A stretch of DNA of 64,000 nt from Cloeon dipterum (taxonomy: Eukaryota > Arthropoda > Insecta > Ephemeroptera > Baetidae): NCBI RefSeq assembly GCF_949628265.1, contig NC_088786.1, positions 33,315,681-33,379,680 of the forward strand. Direction: 5' to 3'. The notes under the pieces are model-generated. The model had not been told where the DNA came from and did not search any database. It saw nothing but the letters and a program-made list of their open reading frames with translations. Positions 48,008 to 62,380 of this stretch are shown here, one piece after another (positions within the stretch are counted from its first letter, which is position 1; each line of letters opens with the position of its first letter). A program made the translations under genes and the position numbers.

Positions 48008-51000
48008 GTAAGCGAGCGACCAATTTTTGTGTTTTGTGATAAGCACAATGGTAACGAGAAAGCGCGCGTGTGTTTATCTCCTGAGTTGCACACGACGTGT
48101 TTCCCCGTGGTCATTTTTAGGTTTGTCCAATTATTAATTTCGAGGTGACACCGAAATTCATAATTTATATATTTTATTTCGCCTGCACGCGATGAATAAT
48201 TTTCCGGCGGCACGAAAGGGGAGAAGCACATAATTTAATTGGCCCCCATCGTCGTGTTTTGCATGCCAATTTGTTGTTTATATTTGCTTATATTCAGTAA
48301 AATAGCGAATTTATGCGTGAGAGACTTCAATGCCGGAGCTGAATTGTGAATTCTCATGAAAATTAAAAAAAGGGCCTTGCCTTTTTGTGGAAGTCCGAAC
48401 ACAATTGCTCGATTTTGCTTGTGAAATGTTTTGATAATAATCGTGTGCGCACGAGACAGGCGTTTCCTCCTTTTCTTTTTATTCCCCGTTGGTGACCACT
48501 CGAGTGTGTGACCGCTGATAAGCGAGTTAAATTCTGCGAAAGGAATTGTATTTTGCGAAAAGTTGCCAAAGCTGAGGAAATCAATTCCACCTGAAATTTG
48601 TCTTCCAAATAATTAATATTCCTCGCACGCTCACACTCACAGGCGACCGAGGAACCCTAAAATAAAGATAAGAAGCGTCTGTTTGGGTAACCAAGCGTGG
48701 AATTAATGAACTCGGGTAGAAACAGAGAGCTCTGTGAGAATAGATTACACATGTACAAATTTCCCACTCGTTCTAAAATTACCCCCGGAGAGACCCCTGC
48801 AATTTTTTCACGTGCTCCACTCATCACTGAAATTCCCCCTCGTCGCAGCATCAGCCGCGCGTCTGCCGACGAAAAGGAAAGGAAAAAGTTGCTGTGATCT
48901 GCACTATTGCAGTTTCGCGCGGACAAGCAATCACGTGAAGTAAATTGCTATTGCTTCAAGCAGAGGTGCAGCAATCAACGCAACTGCATCAATTGTTGAT
49001 TGATTCACGTTGGTAATTGGATTGTCACGCACGGTTCTCGGTATTGCTGGTGACAAAGAGGCGCAATTTCCATTGTTGCACGGCAAAATTACACGTTGAT
49101 TATTATTTGCTGACTTTTGCATGGAAAATCAAATAAAATACACAATGACCTAATGGAATTTTCGTGGATTATGTACTAGTTTGCTAAGTTTAGTGTAAGA
49201 AAATTAAATTTCTCCTATTTTGAGTCAGTAAACAAAGGAAAACTCTTAAAATTAAATATTAAAAACAAACTATTCTATAAGCTAAATAGGAAAATAATTA
49301 CGACTTTGATATTTCTCATGAATTCTTTCAAGAAGAAGTACTTGCTGCTCTTAGGAAGATTTAAAATTGGCTTGATAAGTTAAAATTGTTATTTATCTCA
49401 ATCGAATGAGTGTTTTGAAATTTAAAAAAAAGAGGTTGTTGAAAGGGTTAGTCCTGAACCCTGTAACTTTTTAAGAATGAATAGATGCGCAAAGATCCGC
49501 GTAAGAGAAAGTTCATTAAAGAGGAATGTTACTGCAAAAGCTTGGAAAATGCTTGTTGCCAATGCATAAACTCGTCCCTTAGGATTCAGTTAAAGCCTAA
49601 ATTGACCTAACAATAAGGAGCGCTGTAATTTATTGAGAAAATTGTCTGGAAAGTTACCGTGCTTTTCAAATGGTAATGGCTGTCTCCTTACTTGAAATCC
49701 TATTTAATTTCAAAACCAAGAGTTTCCCCAATAAGTGGCATACACCGTTGAACAGATCTAGACGAGAGGAATCGGAATATGCGAAGAAAATATGTTCACG
49801 CACTGTAAATTTTGGAGAATTTTTATTTGTAGGAAGGTCCTTTTTTATTATTGCAAATTGTTGAACAAATTGTTTATCGATCAGTTGCTTATGGCATCCA
49901 ACAATTCAAATAATTTTCAATTGCTGCCCTGTATCATTTCACTTTAAAATGATTTGTTGTTTCGTATTGATCAACAATATTTTCTTTCAATTTATCCAAT
50001 TAGTTAAATAGGGTTTTTTGACAAATTTTAAATAATTTTTCCTCTTTTTCCGAAGAATAACATAATTATACGTTTTTAATGTATTTTTTTATCATAGTTT
50101 TAACATGAAAACGCAACGTTCGTCCTGATTGTGAGTTGAAATAAACTCAGTAAGCTCAATGAACTGCTGATTTTTTTTCATGCGAAAATTTCTCTTTTTT
50201 CGGCCTAATTAATTTTCGGTTAGTCTTTCAATCGAACAGCCCACGAGGCCGGAAACGGATTAAAAGGATCGCGCCTCCCCTGCCGGTCTATAACTTGTAC
50301 CTCCATTTCCTGCTGAATTTTCACTCAGCCGGCCATCAGGTGAGATGAAAAGCTGGAAGTTAATCAAATAAACGCGCTCGCATCCACAGCCAAATGAATT
50401 GTGTCTGGCGATAGGACACATCTCGGTATACAATGTGATTGATGGAGCGCAATCGATTGTTGGCCCGCAGCAAGGGCAGATGGTTCGTTGGCTCTCTTAT
50501 TAAACACGGCCGTACATAGATCGTGACGCGAGGCCTTCTGCTCCGAATCAACCGCCCCCTTTCATTACCTGCCGCGGGTGACTCAAGCAAAATTTCAAAT
50601 TACATACACACACACGCCGCGTCGTCGAAAAGGGGAGCCGTTCGATTTTTCAGCGAGCGCAGGAAACTGAAATCATGGCGCTTGTAGAAACCAGGCGACC
50701 GCAGAATGTTTGCATTTCATGATATCGTGTGTACTGGATGCATGGAAAAATGTATTTTTTCTGCTTGGGTGATTTTTTTTATCAATTTGTGCTGGAATGA
50801 GTGTAAATCTATTTTTAAGACTAAGTCCGAAAATTCACCTCATGCTAGAGAAGATAACAGTAATTAATTTTGAGTTATTAAAAGGAAGTTATTTTAAATA
50901 CAGATATTATTTATCAAATGTGTCCAACAAACAAGATTAAATTGAGTGTAACTTTTAACTTAAAAAGCTTGAGACAATAAGAAAACTTGATTATTTCAAT

Positions 51001-54000
51001 TACAGTGGTAGTTGGGACAGAAAAATACATTTTCTTGTTTCGTCAAACATTTTAGTCAATCGCAAAATATGTTACTTTATTTGTGGCCAACCTGTCTCTC
51101 CAGAACATTATTCTGTTGCCAAAGAAGGCTCTTTTATAATTTTAACTGGCCTTATATAGCAGGGGTGCCTGACAACTTAAGGTCAATTTTAGAGCTGGTT
51201 AGCCAAGAAATTATTAAATGCACCTGGCTCCTGTGTCTGGATGTGAAAATCTTAAAAGCAACCTTGAGAACAAAAGTCAGTGTTTGACAACCTGGACTTA
51301 ATTAACTTTACTTTTTACAGTGCTCATTTTGAATATTGAATGTTTCTATTAAAAGACATTTTACAATATTTTCATGATTTTAATTATCAAGTAAAATTAC
51401 AGTGATGGAAAACCTTCAAACAGATGTTAACCTCCCAGTTTGTGTAAACTCTGCAACCGATCCTGCTCATTTTAATTTTTCTTGGCTCTCGAGCCCAAAA
51501 GCAAATGCAGTCGCTTTGCACATATTTCGAGAAGCGCATGTTCGTTCGTTGGTCTCTGATTTGTTTTGAGACTTAAGACGCAGCGCGAGAGGATGTTTGC
51601 CGGGAGCAGCGCATCCGAGTGCGGCGGCGGGAGCGCTCAATTTATTTAGCATTGAAACAATTGGTGCGCGCGCGGACGCCATTAGGCGTGCGTTTATTTA
51701 TAAATTAGCTTGTAACTGTGTAATTGTCTGAAACATGCTAATCCGTCGCAGCTCAACGGCCAGCCGAGTGTGTGATCTGCTTGCTAAACAGTTGCCATTC
51801 CAGCCAAGGATATACATATATCATGCGGTGCTATTCAATGCGAAAATAGCTCGCGTTTGTTTGGAGACGCTTGTTTCTCAATCCCGTGCGAATGTAGCCA
51901 CAGCATTAGTTTTTCCTTATAATCGCACGCATCCTGATACGGAGAAGCAGCGAATGAAAGAAAGGCAGGCCTTTGACTCGTCGTAGCAAGAAAACTGGGC
52001 TATTAGGAAAAAGTTTTAAAATGTGCGTGCGTGCGTAAGTTTAAGGTCATGATCAATCACATTGAAAATTTCCTGTTTATTCGCTTGTACTATCAGAAGT
52101 ACCATATATATTATTCACTTTTTACGTGGTTTTGATCTGTTTGTAATTTCCTTTTATGCAGTATCTAATCATGAAGAATGGTTGACATTTTAACTGCGTA
52201 CTAACAAATTCTTTAGAATCTGTTCAGTTATTTCCACTGTTTTTTAGCAAGGAAATGTGAAATAAGCGCCTGATGTTGAGTTATGCTGTTTTATTGTGCA
52301 AAGTTCCTGACAAAATTATGAGTTTGATAGAACAGCGACAAAAGCTTATCACTCATGCGGTTTTTTCTATCATTAAGCAAGCGTGCCTTGAGTCACGAGT
52401 TTCTTGCCTTTTGCTCTGAAATCGAGTGTTATTATGCTGATTGCTTTTTTTTGTCTCGCAGACTGGAAAAAAAGAGGATTTCTGGCCAAGCACCAGGATA
52501 TTTATCAAATGCTCAAATCTCCGGCCGTGTAAATTCAAATTCTCTCCCAGCCTACCATTGTTATTCAAATATGCCCGAGAAAACAATTTTCCTATCGCAG
52601 CAGGATCAGCCCGCCTGCATATGAGTGGAACAAACACATTAATTTCCATGCATAAACTGAAATGCAACCCTACATGAGATGCGCATCAAGACTAGGGAAA
52701 ATTCGTTGCCACTAATTCGACAAGACAGGTTTAGAGGCGGAAAATGATATATATTTTTATTTCTTGTACGGCTTGACTAATTCAAAATGATTTATTTTTG
52801 GTCCTTTATTCCAAAATCCATGCCTTTAAAGTTCCTTTCAGAATTTGGAGCTCAAAGGAGTAAATCTCCAACCTGTTTTAATTTAAGGAGGCTATCATTT
52901 CAACGACCCAGCGTATATACAAGTTGTCGGAAATTGAATTCTCGGACGAGGCGCGTAAACGTGAAATAATGCTCTTAACGTAAAATAAAACGCATCAACA
53001 TAACTTAATTAAGAGTCACATGGCATGCGTAGTAATTCGAAATGATAGAGCGAATTAAACCTGTCCTTTTAAGCACGGAACGCGATAAATTTGATTTTTC
53101 GGTGTCTACGTCCTTTAATTTCGGAATTCGTGCAATTCCCTCGGGAGGGCAATGAGGAAGGCGCCTGTGCTATGCGAATGCCGAACACACACAGAGCGAC
53201 TAGTTTTTCGCACGACCAACGAGCGATTTCCATCAGCGTGGCAACAAGCTGCTTTAATTGCCGCCGCAAATTGGCGCTTGGCACCAGAATAGCACTTTGC
53301 GCGCAGTCGGAGGGCGTTTATGCACGCGCACAGCGAGGGGTGAGTCGACGCCGACTGCTTGGGCGTCGGCTCTTTTCACCCAAATTTACTTATTTAATCA
53401 GACATCCCAAATAAACGCTTCTAATTGTTCTATTTGCCGCTCGGACGAAGTGGGAGATTGATTTTTTCTGGCACGGAAGTGTTTTGCGCGACTGTGGTTG
53501 GAGTAATCGCGCGGATTTGAATAATTACCCTGCCAAGGAGGCTCATGCGGGTGTCTTTAAAAACTTCTTGATGAATTATTCAGGCAAATAAGTGTTCATG
53601 CATGCATGCGGCTAACCTCAAATCCACGACCTTTCTCCGGTCTGAAATTTTCTCGTTCGCGCCTCTTTAAAGCTCGTATTCCAATGTTTGATTTCTCACC
53701 ATAATGCTTCGTTAAACGGGATTCGGCAATTTGGAAATACATATTTAGAATATGAATAGTCGTATTTTCACGCTGTTAGCTCGAAGTTTACGACCTAACA
53801 AAGCGAAGGGGGTCAGCTAGAAACGATATATTTGAAATTTAAATTGTAACCTAAGCCGCAATGTGCGTGGCGGATGGTGAACCATAAAGGGATTTATGTG
53901 TTTTGTGTGGGCTCACATTTTTTACGCGTCTGATCCGTCCCGTCGTCTGTCGAGCCGATCCGAAAGAAAAGAATTTCGGACTGTTGGAATCCCCGAGACT

Positions 54001-57000
54001 AGAGCGGAACCACCCTTAGGCGCGGGGAAGCCCCTTTTCAAAAGCAGCTTCGTGTCGACTGCAGCTTCCTGTTGATTTATTTTTATCGTCCTTCGCACGT
54101 CTCATTTATAAGGGAAATGAAATCTTTGGCGAGATGTAGTTTGTTTTCTTTGGGGAAGCTTTATGTGACGCGGGCGGAGAGGGCGAGCCCACTTGGGCTG
54201 CATTCAAAGTCGGGATTAGTCCCACTCGTCGAGCAAACGGGGTGGCTGCAGCCAGAAGAATTAAAACAAACACACGCATCACGACTTGATATTAATCGAG
54301 CGGACGTACGCGATCGTGCGTGTGGTTTCCCAGCTTAAGAAAACTAATAAAATTCAAGGCGATGAATTTATTTATTGGTCGGCAGCGTCGGCCTGTCATT
54401 ATAGGAAAACACCTGTCTGCTTCTTCTCAAATGCGTGGTTTCTTTCGGGGGACAGGACACTCCCGAAATTATGCGCACACCGCGCCTGACAGAACTGGTT
54501 CTCCTTCCTATCTCGCGTAAATCTGTTTTCCGCCAAATTTCGCCACAATTAGCATGCCAAACCGAATAAACATTTTAAAGAGGAGGAGCGTTTCACTTCG
54601 TTTGCCAAAGATATCTTATCTCTCACACGGTGTGAATTTATCTTGCGCCCTTCACATCGCCGAATTATCAATTATCTGCCAGGTTTGAGTGCTTTTCTTT
54701 GATTTAGTCTGGCCAGAAAACTCTCGCAGTGAATTAAACCAAGCTCGACTTTATTCTGAAAGTGCGGAGACGCGAGTTTCAAAAACAAAGCTGCGTGTAA
54801 AGAAAAGAACATGGAAGAGCGTTGTAAAAGCTCTTGCCGTCACAGTTACGTATAATTAGGGGGTCATTGTTTGTTTTAATTTGAAATACGGTACTGCACG
54901 CGCGCGCTGCAGCCACAACGGCGCGTCATGCAACATCAAATTATTGCTATTATTTTTAAGAGCTGCTCCTCTCTCGTCGTCTCGGTGCTGCTCCACTATT
55001 GTTCCGTGGGTGTAAACAACAACAACAGCCGTGCTGATAACGCAGCTCACCTCTGGGCTGTTTTAAATAATTCTTTCTCTGGTGTGCATCTCCCTGGCGA
55101 TCAAAGAAAATAAAAAGGGCTGAGTGCGTGTGCTGCAACATGGAAATCGGCGCCGCTTCCTCCTTTTCCTCCCCTTTGGTTAAATGCAACCAATCGGGCC
55201 AGCCAGCGATTCATTGTGTCACGATGCGAACAATAATTTCGCCACTCACCGGCTTTGTTACTCTGGAAATTAGGTCAATATGGGATCCGTGCGAAGGGCG
55301 TGTCTTCTGTGATTAGTCATTTATACTCCGAATCGAAACAGGAACAGTGGTTTTCATCTTTTATATATGCGACTGTCAGGGAACCGTGGTTTGGTTTGAT
55401 GAAATTGACGATGCAAAAACTTTTGAGTCCATTATTTATTTCGTCTACTGCCCCTTAAGTTTAGCATGGACGATGAAAGTAGAATCAAATATTTTTTTAA
55501 AATGTAGATTAGGCCTAGAAAGAAAAAATAAATTTCACTTTCGCCTGACATCTCTGATTTCAATAATTTAAAATAAATAGAGCCATAATTTTGGATCTTT
55601 TCAAACATATTTTCTCTTCTTTTTTACTTTCCTTGTGGTTTAAAAAATACATCTAAAGCACACACAGTGAAGAGTTTTTTTGTAGTCAACAGACCTACAA
55701 TGACAGAACAGGAAGAACTGACAGCGACGCCGCATGTGAACCCTGCTATGGTGCTATTTTTTATTGCCCTCTCAGTACCATCCTTTTAAAACGCCTCTTT
55801 TATCTCTCCTAAGAACATTTTATTTCAGCCGGCTGCATAATCGTCTCCTCAATAATTACGACGTTTCGCTATGCAACAGTTAAAAGTGCGCTGTTTGCCC
55901 CTTTGCACTCGACGTTGCGGTGCGGTGCTGCTTTAAGCACCTTGCCGGTACCTCTGCCGCAACATCTTGTGCTTAATCTGCTCCGCCATTCTCGCCTGGA
56001 AAGCCTCTCTATCACAAGAGCTGAAACCGAATTAGTGCGCGCGTTAATTGCGAAGCCAATGAGTCGGCCGCAATTGCGCCATTTGCGCTTCGTCTCGTAA
56101 TTGAGTGTGGCAGGCGAACCGATCGCAAGATGCAGAAAAGCGAATGTGTAATTCAATCATTCCAAGGCTGCCGCGCGCTGGACGCAGTGTGTGCGCGTTT
56201 TCACGCGTGTGCGCCTTTGCTGCGTCCGATCTTGGGATCGACACTCGATCGAAAGTGAAATCAGTGTCTCGGATGAGTGCGAATCTCATCGCGTCCGCAC
56301 TTGATTATTTATTGGTTTAGGCACGGCGAGAGGTGAGCTTTCATTGCTCAACGCGGATAAATCCACGCCTCTCACTTTTCAACGTGCAATGGCGATTTAT
56401 TTCTGTTTTGCGGAATTGCCAAGCATAAGTGTATATACTGAAAAGTCGGCGTGCATGAGCTGCGAATTGCTTGTTTGGCACTTGAAAGCGTTTGTATATT
56501 TTGTATTGCGGCGTTTATGGATTTTCCTCTCTTTCTGCCGTTTACAAGCGAGAGTAAAAAGCGAAATCGTGGTGTAAATGCGACGAAAATAGAAAACGCC
56601 ACGGAGGCAGGGGCTGCGATGCAGTTTAATAAAATGACAAGAGACCTTTTCTCTTTGTTGTTTAGGAAATGTCACTTGTCACTCGCGTAAAGTGAACGGC
56701 GTCATTATCGCCCGCTCGTTCCCTTCTCACACACCGCACGAGCAACCGAGGGCGGCTCAAATCTATAAAAGTTGAGCACCAGTCGCAGAGCGAACGACGG
56801 CAAAGGCGAGATAATGGCCGAGCAAAATTAAAAATTGACGCACGGCCATTATTGTATCTGAAACATGGTTTCACAATTTTACATAACTTACCTTTCAGTA
56901 TTAACAGCAGTCAATTTTTTGCTATATCGAGTCGGAGCAACAACTTCTGCGTTCAAGATGAGTGCAAAATTCTGGTTTTGTCTCGCAAAAAAGTAGCTCC

Positions 57001-60000
57001 GCACTCAGGTCAGTGAACTGGAAAACTGCAGCTGTAAACTGTTGATTTTAAAGACTGGGTCTTTTCTCAGAAAAAATATACGAGTTAATAAATTAAAAAC
57101 TCGAATTGGTTTTACATTTATTTGTAAGTAATGTTTAAAAATTTATAAGTATTCTTGATAAGTAATTATCTCCCACTTGTTTCTTGTATTCAGAGAGTGG
57201 CGTTGATTAGCCTCGCATTTCTCGTGGTAACAAAAGAGTAGAGGGAATGGATTCGACAGCAGCCAATTAAAATATAGCCACGAAATCTATCGATCGTTAA
57301 ACAATTTTCCACCATCACATAATTAAATAAAAAAAATCATCAGAAGCAGAATTGCAGCCAGTCCCTCGACATTTGAAAGCAGCAAGGGCGAATCAGTTTA
57401 GCTGCTTTCAAATTTAATTGCTTCCCTCTTCTTCGGAGATGCAGGCAGACATTTCAATTTGGCGTGGTCGCCCTCCGCGAAATAAAAGTCCGAGCCTAAT
57501 AATGAACGAACAACAGGAGCGGTGGCTGGGGGCGCAAAGGTCCCCTTTCTCATTACTCATTATTGATCCACTGCAACACGAGCTGCTTCCTGAGGGAATT
57601 GCTCGAGATCAGCTGCGTAATGAGAACATTGGAGACGGCATTCTCATCTCGCAGACTCCTCGGGGCAGAATGTTGAGGATGCGCCAAAAATGAATCTGAC
57701 CCAAAAATCGCGACGCCGGACGCGCACGTCGTAAACTTTTCTCTGTTGTGCGCTGAACACATATGCGTTGGCGCCGCCGATCTCATTTAGTTTTTCAAGC
57801 AAAAAAACAGGGGCTGATTTAAAATAATAAAAAATGCTTGTTCATCGGACTTACTGTCGTCTCCTAGCCCAAGAGCACATGGCAATCAATCTGTGTTATG
57901 TGCTGGGAAGCGACGGCGGCGGCGGCGGCGCAGCCATCGTGATTAGTTCCATGTGTTCCTAATCTATCACTGCTGTGGAGAAATGTGTCAAAACAAAAGC
58001 GACACTATTTCTTTGTTCTCGATCCGTGCATGCACTATAAAGAAATATAAAAGGAGTTGATATCAATCTCTGCGGACGTATTTGGCAGGCGAATTAATTC
58101 ACGCCAAACCGCGAACGGCCTTTTTCTCTTAGTGGCCGATAAAACCGGCATGTTTATTCACCACTTCAGCTCAACCGTCTTCACACCCCGGCTATTTGCT
58201 GTTTTGCCTGATTAACGTGAAACATATACACACAGTCGGGGGGAGAGAAAACACCTTCCAAGGTACTGTTTGTGTATAAAAAGCAGTGCTTGTTTGCACG
58301 ACGCGAGCTTTGAACTTGGATGATGTGCGCATAAAGTGCGATTCACTGCATTCACATGAGACGGTCACGTCCGCCGACCCCTCAAGTCTAATTACCGTGT
58401 GCGCCCTTAGGGCGTCTTAAACCTTGCTTCAGCCAAAAAAGGAAATGGAAATAAATGGGTTAAATCGTGAATTGAAATAAATACTTATACTTGCCGGCGT
58501 AGGTTTTAAAATCTAAGCTGGTTTATCCATGTTTGAGACAAGGGATTTTTTATTTAAAAACAAACTACTCGAACTCTAATATAAATATTTCATGAATTGA
58601 TTCAATCGTATGTTTTATAACGATAAATTAGGGGTATTGAAAATGTTCATTTTTTAGCAAAATGAAATGCCTAGTTTTGACATAAATTAAACATTTGGTG
58701 CTTTTTGAACTTTATTTCTTAATTTTAAACTGCGCAGTTAAAAAATTATGGCTCTCTTTACGAGTGAAACTACTCATGGAACAGTGGCAGTGTCCTATCA
58801 ATCAAAAATTATCGGCTGCTGTCTGATTAAAAAGTGGCGCCAATTTTTTTTGTGCGAGGCGGGCTAAGGTCAAGGAAACTGGCTAAATTAGCATATCGAG
58901 CTGCGAATGCCTGCTGCCAAAGACCAACAGGTGGGACTCGTAGGCTTTTCTTATTCTTTTGGGCGCTCAAGGACGAGTTAGGAGAACCTCAATGCTGTGC
59001 AAGACTGCGTTTTATCCGCGGAGAGGAACTTTCCTCCGGTCTGCCAAAATAATGATTGCGCGTTTGTGCAGAAATCCGCGCGCGGGCACACTGCCAGCCG
59101 GCCAGAGACACATTTCCTGCTGCGTTTCGTCTCGTCTTATTTATTATTTCGCCTTCCATAGTTGCTAATAAAAGAAAGGGAATTCCCTCCTAAGCACAGC
59201 CTCTTTCACTGCGGCAAACTGGCGTTTACAAAGGAATAATTTCGCACGGACGCCTCATGAATTTTAAATTTATTGCAATTCAGACAAAACTAAGAGCGTA
59301 AAGAAAATTTTAACGCAGCCAGATGTTTAGCAATAAATATTTGTAGGTACTCGCACATAGCAATATTGTGATAAAGATCTAAATGGCTCAGCCAATCACG
59401 TATGGAACGCGCAATGTTCATGTTTTCACCGATCAGCAGATGCCAAAGCCCATAAACAAGAATCTCGTCGCTGCTGAAAATTCTATTTAACACTTTTTGC
59501 TCTTGTTTTCCACGCACAGCACATAGTCAGAGGTGCGATAAAAAGCATGTTTCTTCTCAGTTCCACTCGAGCGACTGCACACAGCACAGCTGACGAATTG
59601 TCCACTTTCGTGCGGGAAATTGCATCCTCCGACAAGCGCACTAAGCGCAGTCAGTGAACCCAAACGTCGACAACAAACACTAAGAAAAAATTCAGCTGGT
59701 CCTCTCAGGGTTGCCAGCTACCTTATTCGGAAGCGAGCCGTCCCCAGTTTCCAGTTTACGAAATCTGCGGGAGCTAATCAACAGCGGAGACGAATTAATC
59801 ACCGGCGGTGGCGCCAAAACAGATAAAAACGACGCGGCCCGCGATTATTATTCACGGAGGGTTCCAGGATACAATAAAACACTTTCGGTGATGCATGCGC
59901 GGCGCCGCGACAAAGAGACTGCGGCTCATCCCCGAAAAAAAAAACGCACAAGGAAGGTTATTATGGAAATCGTAAGAGGAGGAAACAAAAACAAAAAATA

Positions 60001-62307
60001 GCCTCTGACTTCATTATCATTTCGCCGCCTCTTTTTTACAAGGCCCGGCCCGGCGTCTGGGAGTTAAGAAAGTGTTAATAAAAAGACGAGGGAAGAAAGA
60101 ATGGCCGGAGTGAAGCGCCTCTCGCGACGCGCCGGCCAACTCTTTGGCCCTTCGCCGTGCGGGCGAAGCGCGCAAATGCGAGATTCATTCAAAGGACAGA
60201 GTCCATTGATTAAATTTTCCACTCTCTCTCTTTCTCTTTTGCGCTATGAATGCGATTCTATTTCGGGAAAACTGTCACTGCAGATGAGTTATTGCCGTGA
60301 AGCATCTCACTATTTTCATCCGCAAAGCAATGCGTTTTGCCAGCCTCGGAATATGTCAATGTATTCCCGATATGCTTTTTCCGTGATTGAGTTATTCCTG
60401 GCTGTGCAAATACAGAACACGAGCGATCGATTTGTGTCCGAACAATAGACGTATATATATTTTCGGGACAATTAAGAGCGGGCGCACTCGGTTCTGGCAG
60501 CACCGGAGCATAAATTCAGCGCTTATCACGGAGTGCAATGTTGTCTCTGGATTTGCGCCAAGCCGTACATTTGTATCAACTTTATCGACGACCGGGTTTT
60601 TTTTGCGCACTCGAAAAGACGCTTTTTGGCACCGTGGTTCAAATGCAAAAAAGGACCGAGTTTTTTCGCCCCTGCGCCGTGCAATCGCTCGCTGCAAAGA
60701 GCAGTAGTTTGATCGCACGAAAAGTCATTTTCCGTTCCGCATTGTTTGCAGAGGTTTTACTATTTGTTTATATTGGCCGACTAGCGAAAAGAGCAAGCAA
60801 CCCTCGCGATGTGGTCGAATAATACTTATTATTGGGCCCCTCTCAGCTTCAGAGAACAAGGGGATGAGTCATCCGTGAGTGGAACCGTTCACCCCTACTT
60901 GCTCACCATCCATCATTCGACGCAGGAGAAATCAACTTCCCAATTCGGTCGTGAATCAACAAGATGAAATCGAGCTTCCAAATATGCAAATTAGCGGCAG
61001 CGCGTAATCAATTATGCCGGTGTGTCAAATCGGCTGATAGTTAAATGCCTGCGTCGGAGCTGTCGAGCTCTGATCGAATGTTTTAAAAAATTGACTCGCC
61101 GCTCGCGTTGCCAAATATGGTGACGCGCGATTGAATTCTGAAAGTGTGCAGGAACTAAATACTGTGATCAATTACTACTATTGTTGTTGTCGCAGCGGAA
61201 AAGGCTGACGCGAGCCTTCAATTATTATTCGGGCATTTACGCGCCAGGCTGCGTACACTTTTAGCGGCTGGAATTTTTATTTGTTTTTTACGGCAATGTT
61301 GACCTCTGCGGTTGGCAGTAAAGTGCAGAAACAAGGCAACGGCGCAGTACGTTTCAAATAAGCAATTCCAAAGCTTTCAATATTATATCATTTCAACCGC
61401 ATGCAGCTTGCATTGGCCAATTTTTTGCACGTAGTACAAAAGAACTTGATGTAAAACGATAGACTTCCGTACTAATCACCTGTCAAAATTAATTTATCAA
61501 GGAGCCGGAAAGGTGCTTCTGCACGGACGGCGGTATTTTTTGCGGTTCTGCGACCTCACAGCATATGTGAAGGCAAGGTCGCCATTCCCGAGAAAACTTC
61601 CATACAAGTCGATGGAATTGAACTCGTGTTTTTGCTCCAAGCACTGCACTCACTTGAGAGTAACAGGACGAGTAAAAAATCTAAATTGTCGAAGAGGAAC
61701 TCTGTTAGAATTACTTTTCATCGCAATTTATATCCGAAAAACCACTTAATTATTTCTTAAACAATTTTAAGCTGCTGTGTCAGATTGATAATGCTCTTCA
61801 AAACAATTGCTTAATTACCGGAAAATTCAATTTTACGAGATTCTGTTAAGTGGCTGGAAACGTTTTTGATTTTATTGAATTCAAGACGCTTTCAGCGTTC
61901 AAAAAGAAATTGAAATCGTGTTTGAATTCTTCATGAAGCGTCCGAACAGATTCGGGAATTATGCATTAGGCGTGCAATCAAAATTCGAGGCACACGCAAA
62001 GGCGTCGGAAAGCAAGCGATCGGAATCGCGCCGGCTGGGAGCGAACAAAATTCGTCGGATCTCCGCTACGGTGTTATGGCGGGCGTGCAGTCGGTCGGCC
62101 GCTCGTTCGTTTCCAATGCCAGGGTCTGATGCTGGCTGCGAGCAGGTCCATGGTTAGTTTGTGCTGAGGCGTCGAGAGCTAGCGAGCGAGCAGCAGCAGG
62201 TCGGCGTTGGCGTCTAAAACGGACCCAGATTGGGACCCATGTGAGGCAGCTGAGCCGCCGACGATCGGATTGCTTTTCCCGGGAGAGCACCGCCACCCCC
62301 GGAAAAA
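48008..62307. other. Large gene-poor region, probably intron of the gene starting at 47929
   Basis: Over 14 kb without a recognisable coding exon on either strand; open frames are short and unrelated to known families. Base composition fluctuates: AT-rich stretches (49100-50200, 50700-51450, 58430-58800) alternate with GC-richer CpG-containing blocks (53100-54600, 54880-56300, 58850-59170, 59600-60240). This is the pattern of regulatory DNA around developmental or neural genes. A (GGC)n run lies at 57914-57931. The gene assignment is inferred from the splice donor at 48008. Confidence 0.4.
57914..57931 (+). repeat. (GGC)n trinucleotide run
   Basis: Six GGC-type triplets in a row within otherwise unique sequence. 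Confidence 0.8.
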
Positions 62308-62380
62308 ATGTTTCAGTGCATTATTCAGCAGAGGAATGGCTGGATCAAGGGCAGTCCCGAAATGCGCGACGTCTTTCCAG
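62308..62380 (+). CDS. Candidate alternative first coding exon (partial gene)
   Basis: The ATG at 62308 opens MFQCIIQQRNGWIKGSPEMR..., 24 codons plus one base, up to a CCAG|GTACTT donor (phase 1). An in-frame TGA at 62251-62253 lies upstream with no ATG between, so this would be the true start. The preceding ~200 bp are GC- and CpG-rich with CAGTCGGTCGG-type initiator-like sequence at about 62087. The phase equals that of the exon ending at 48007, so both could splice to the same exon 2 beyond the window and give two N-termini. Family not recognised; the exon could also belong to a separate gene. Confidence 0.45.
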
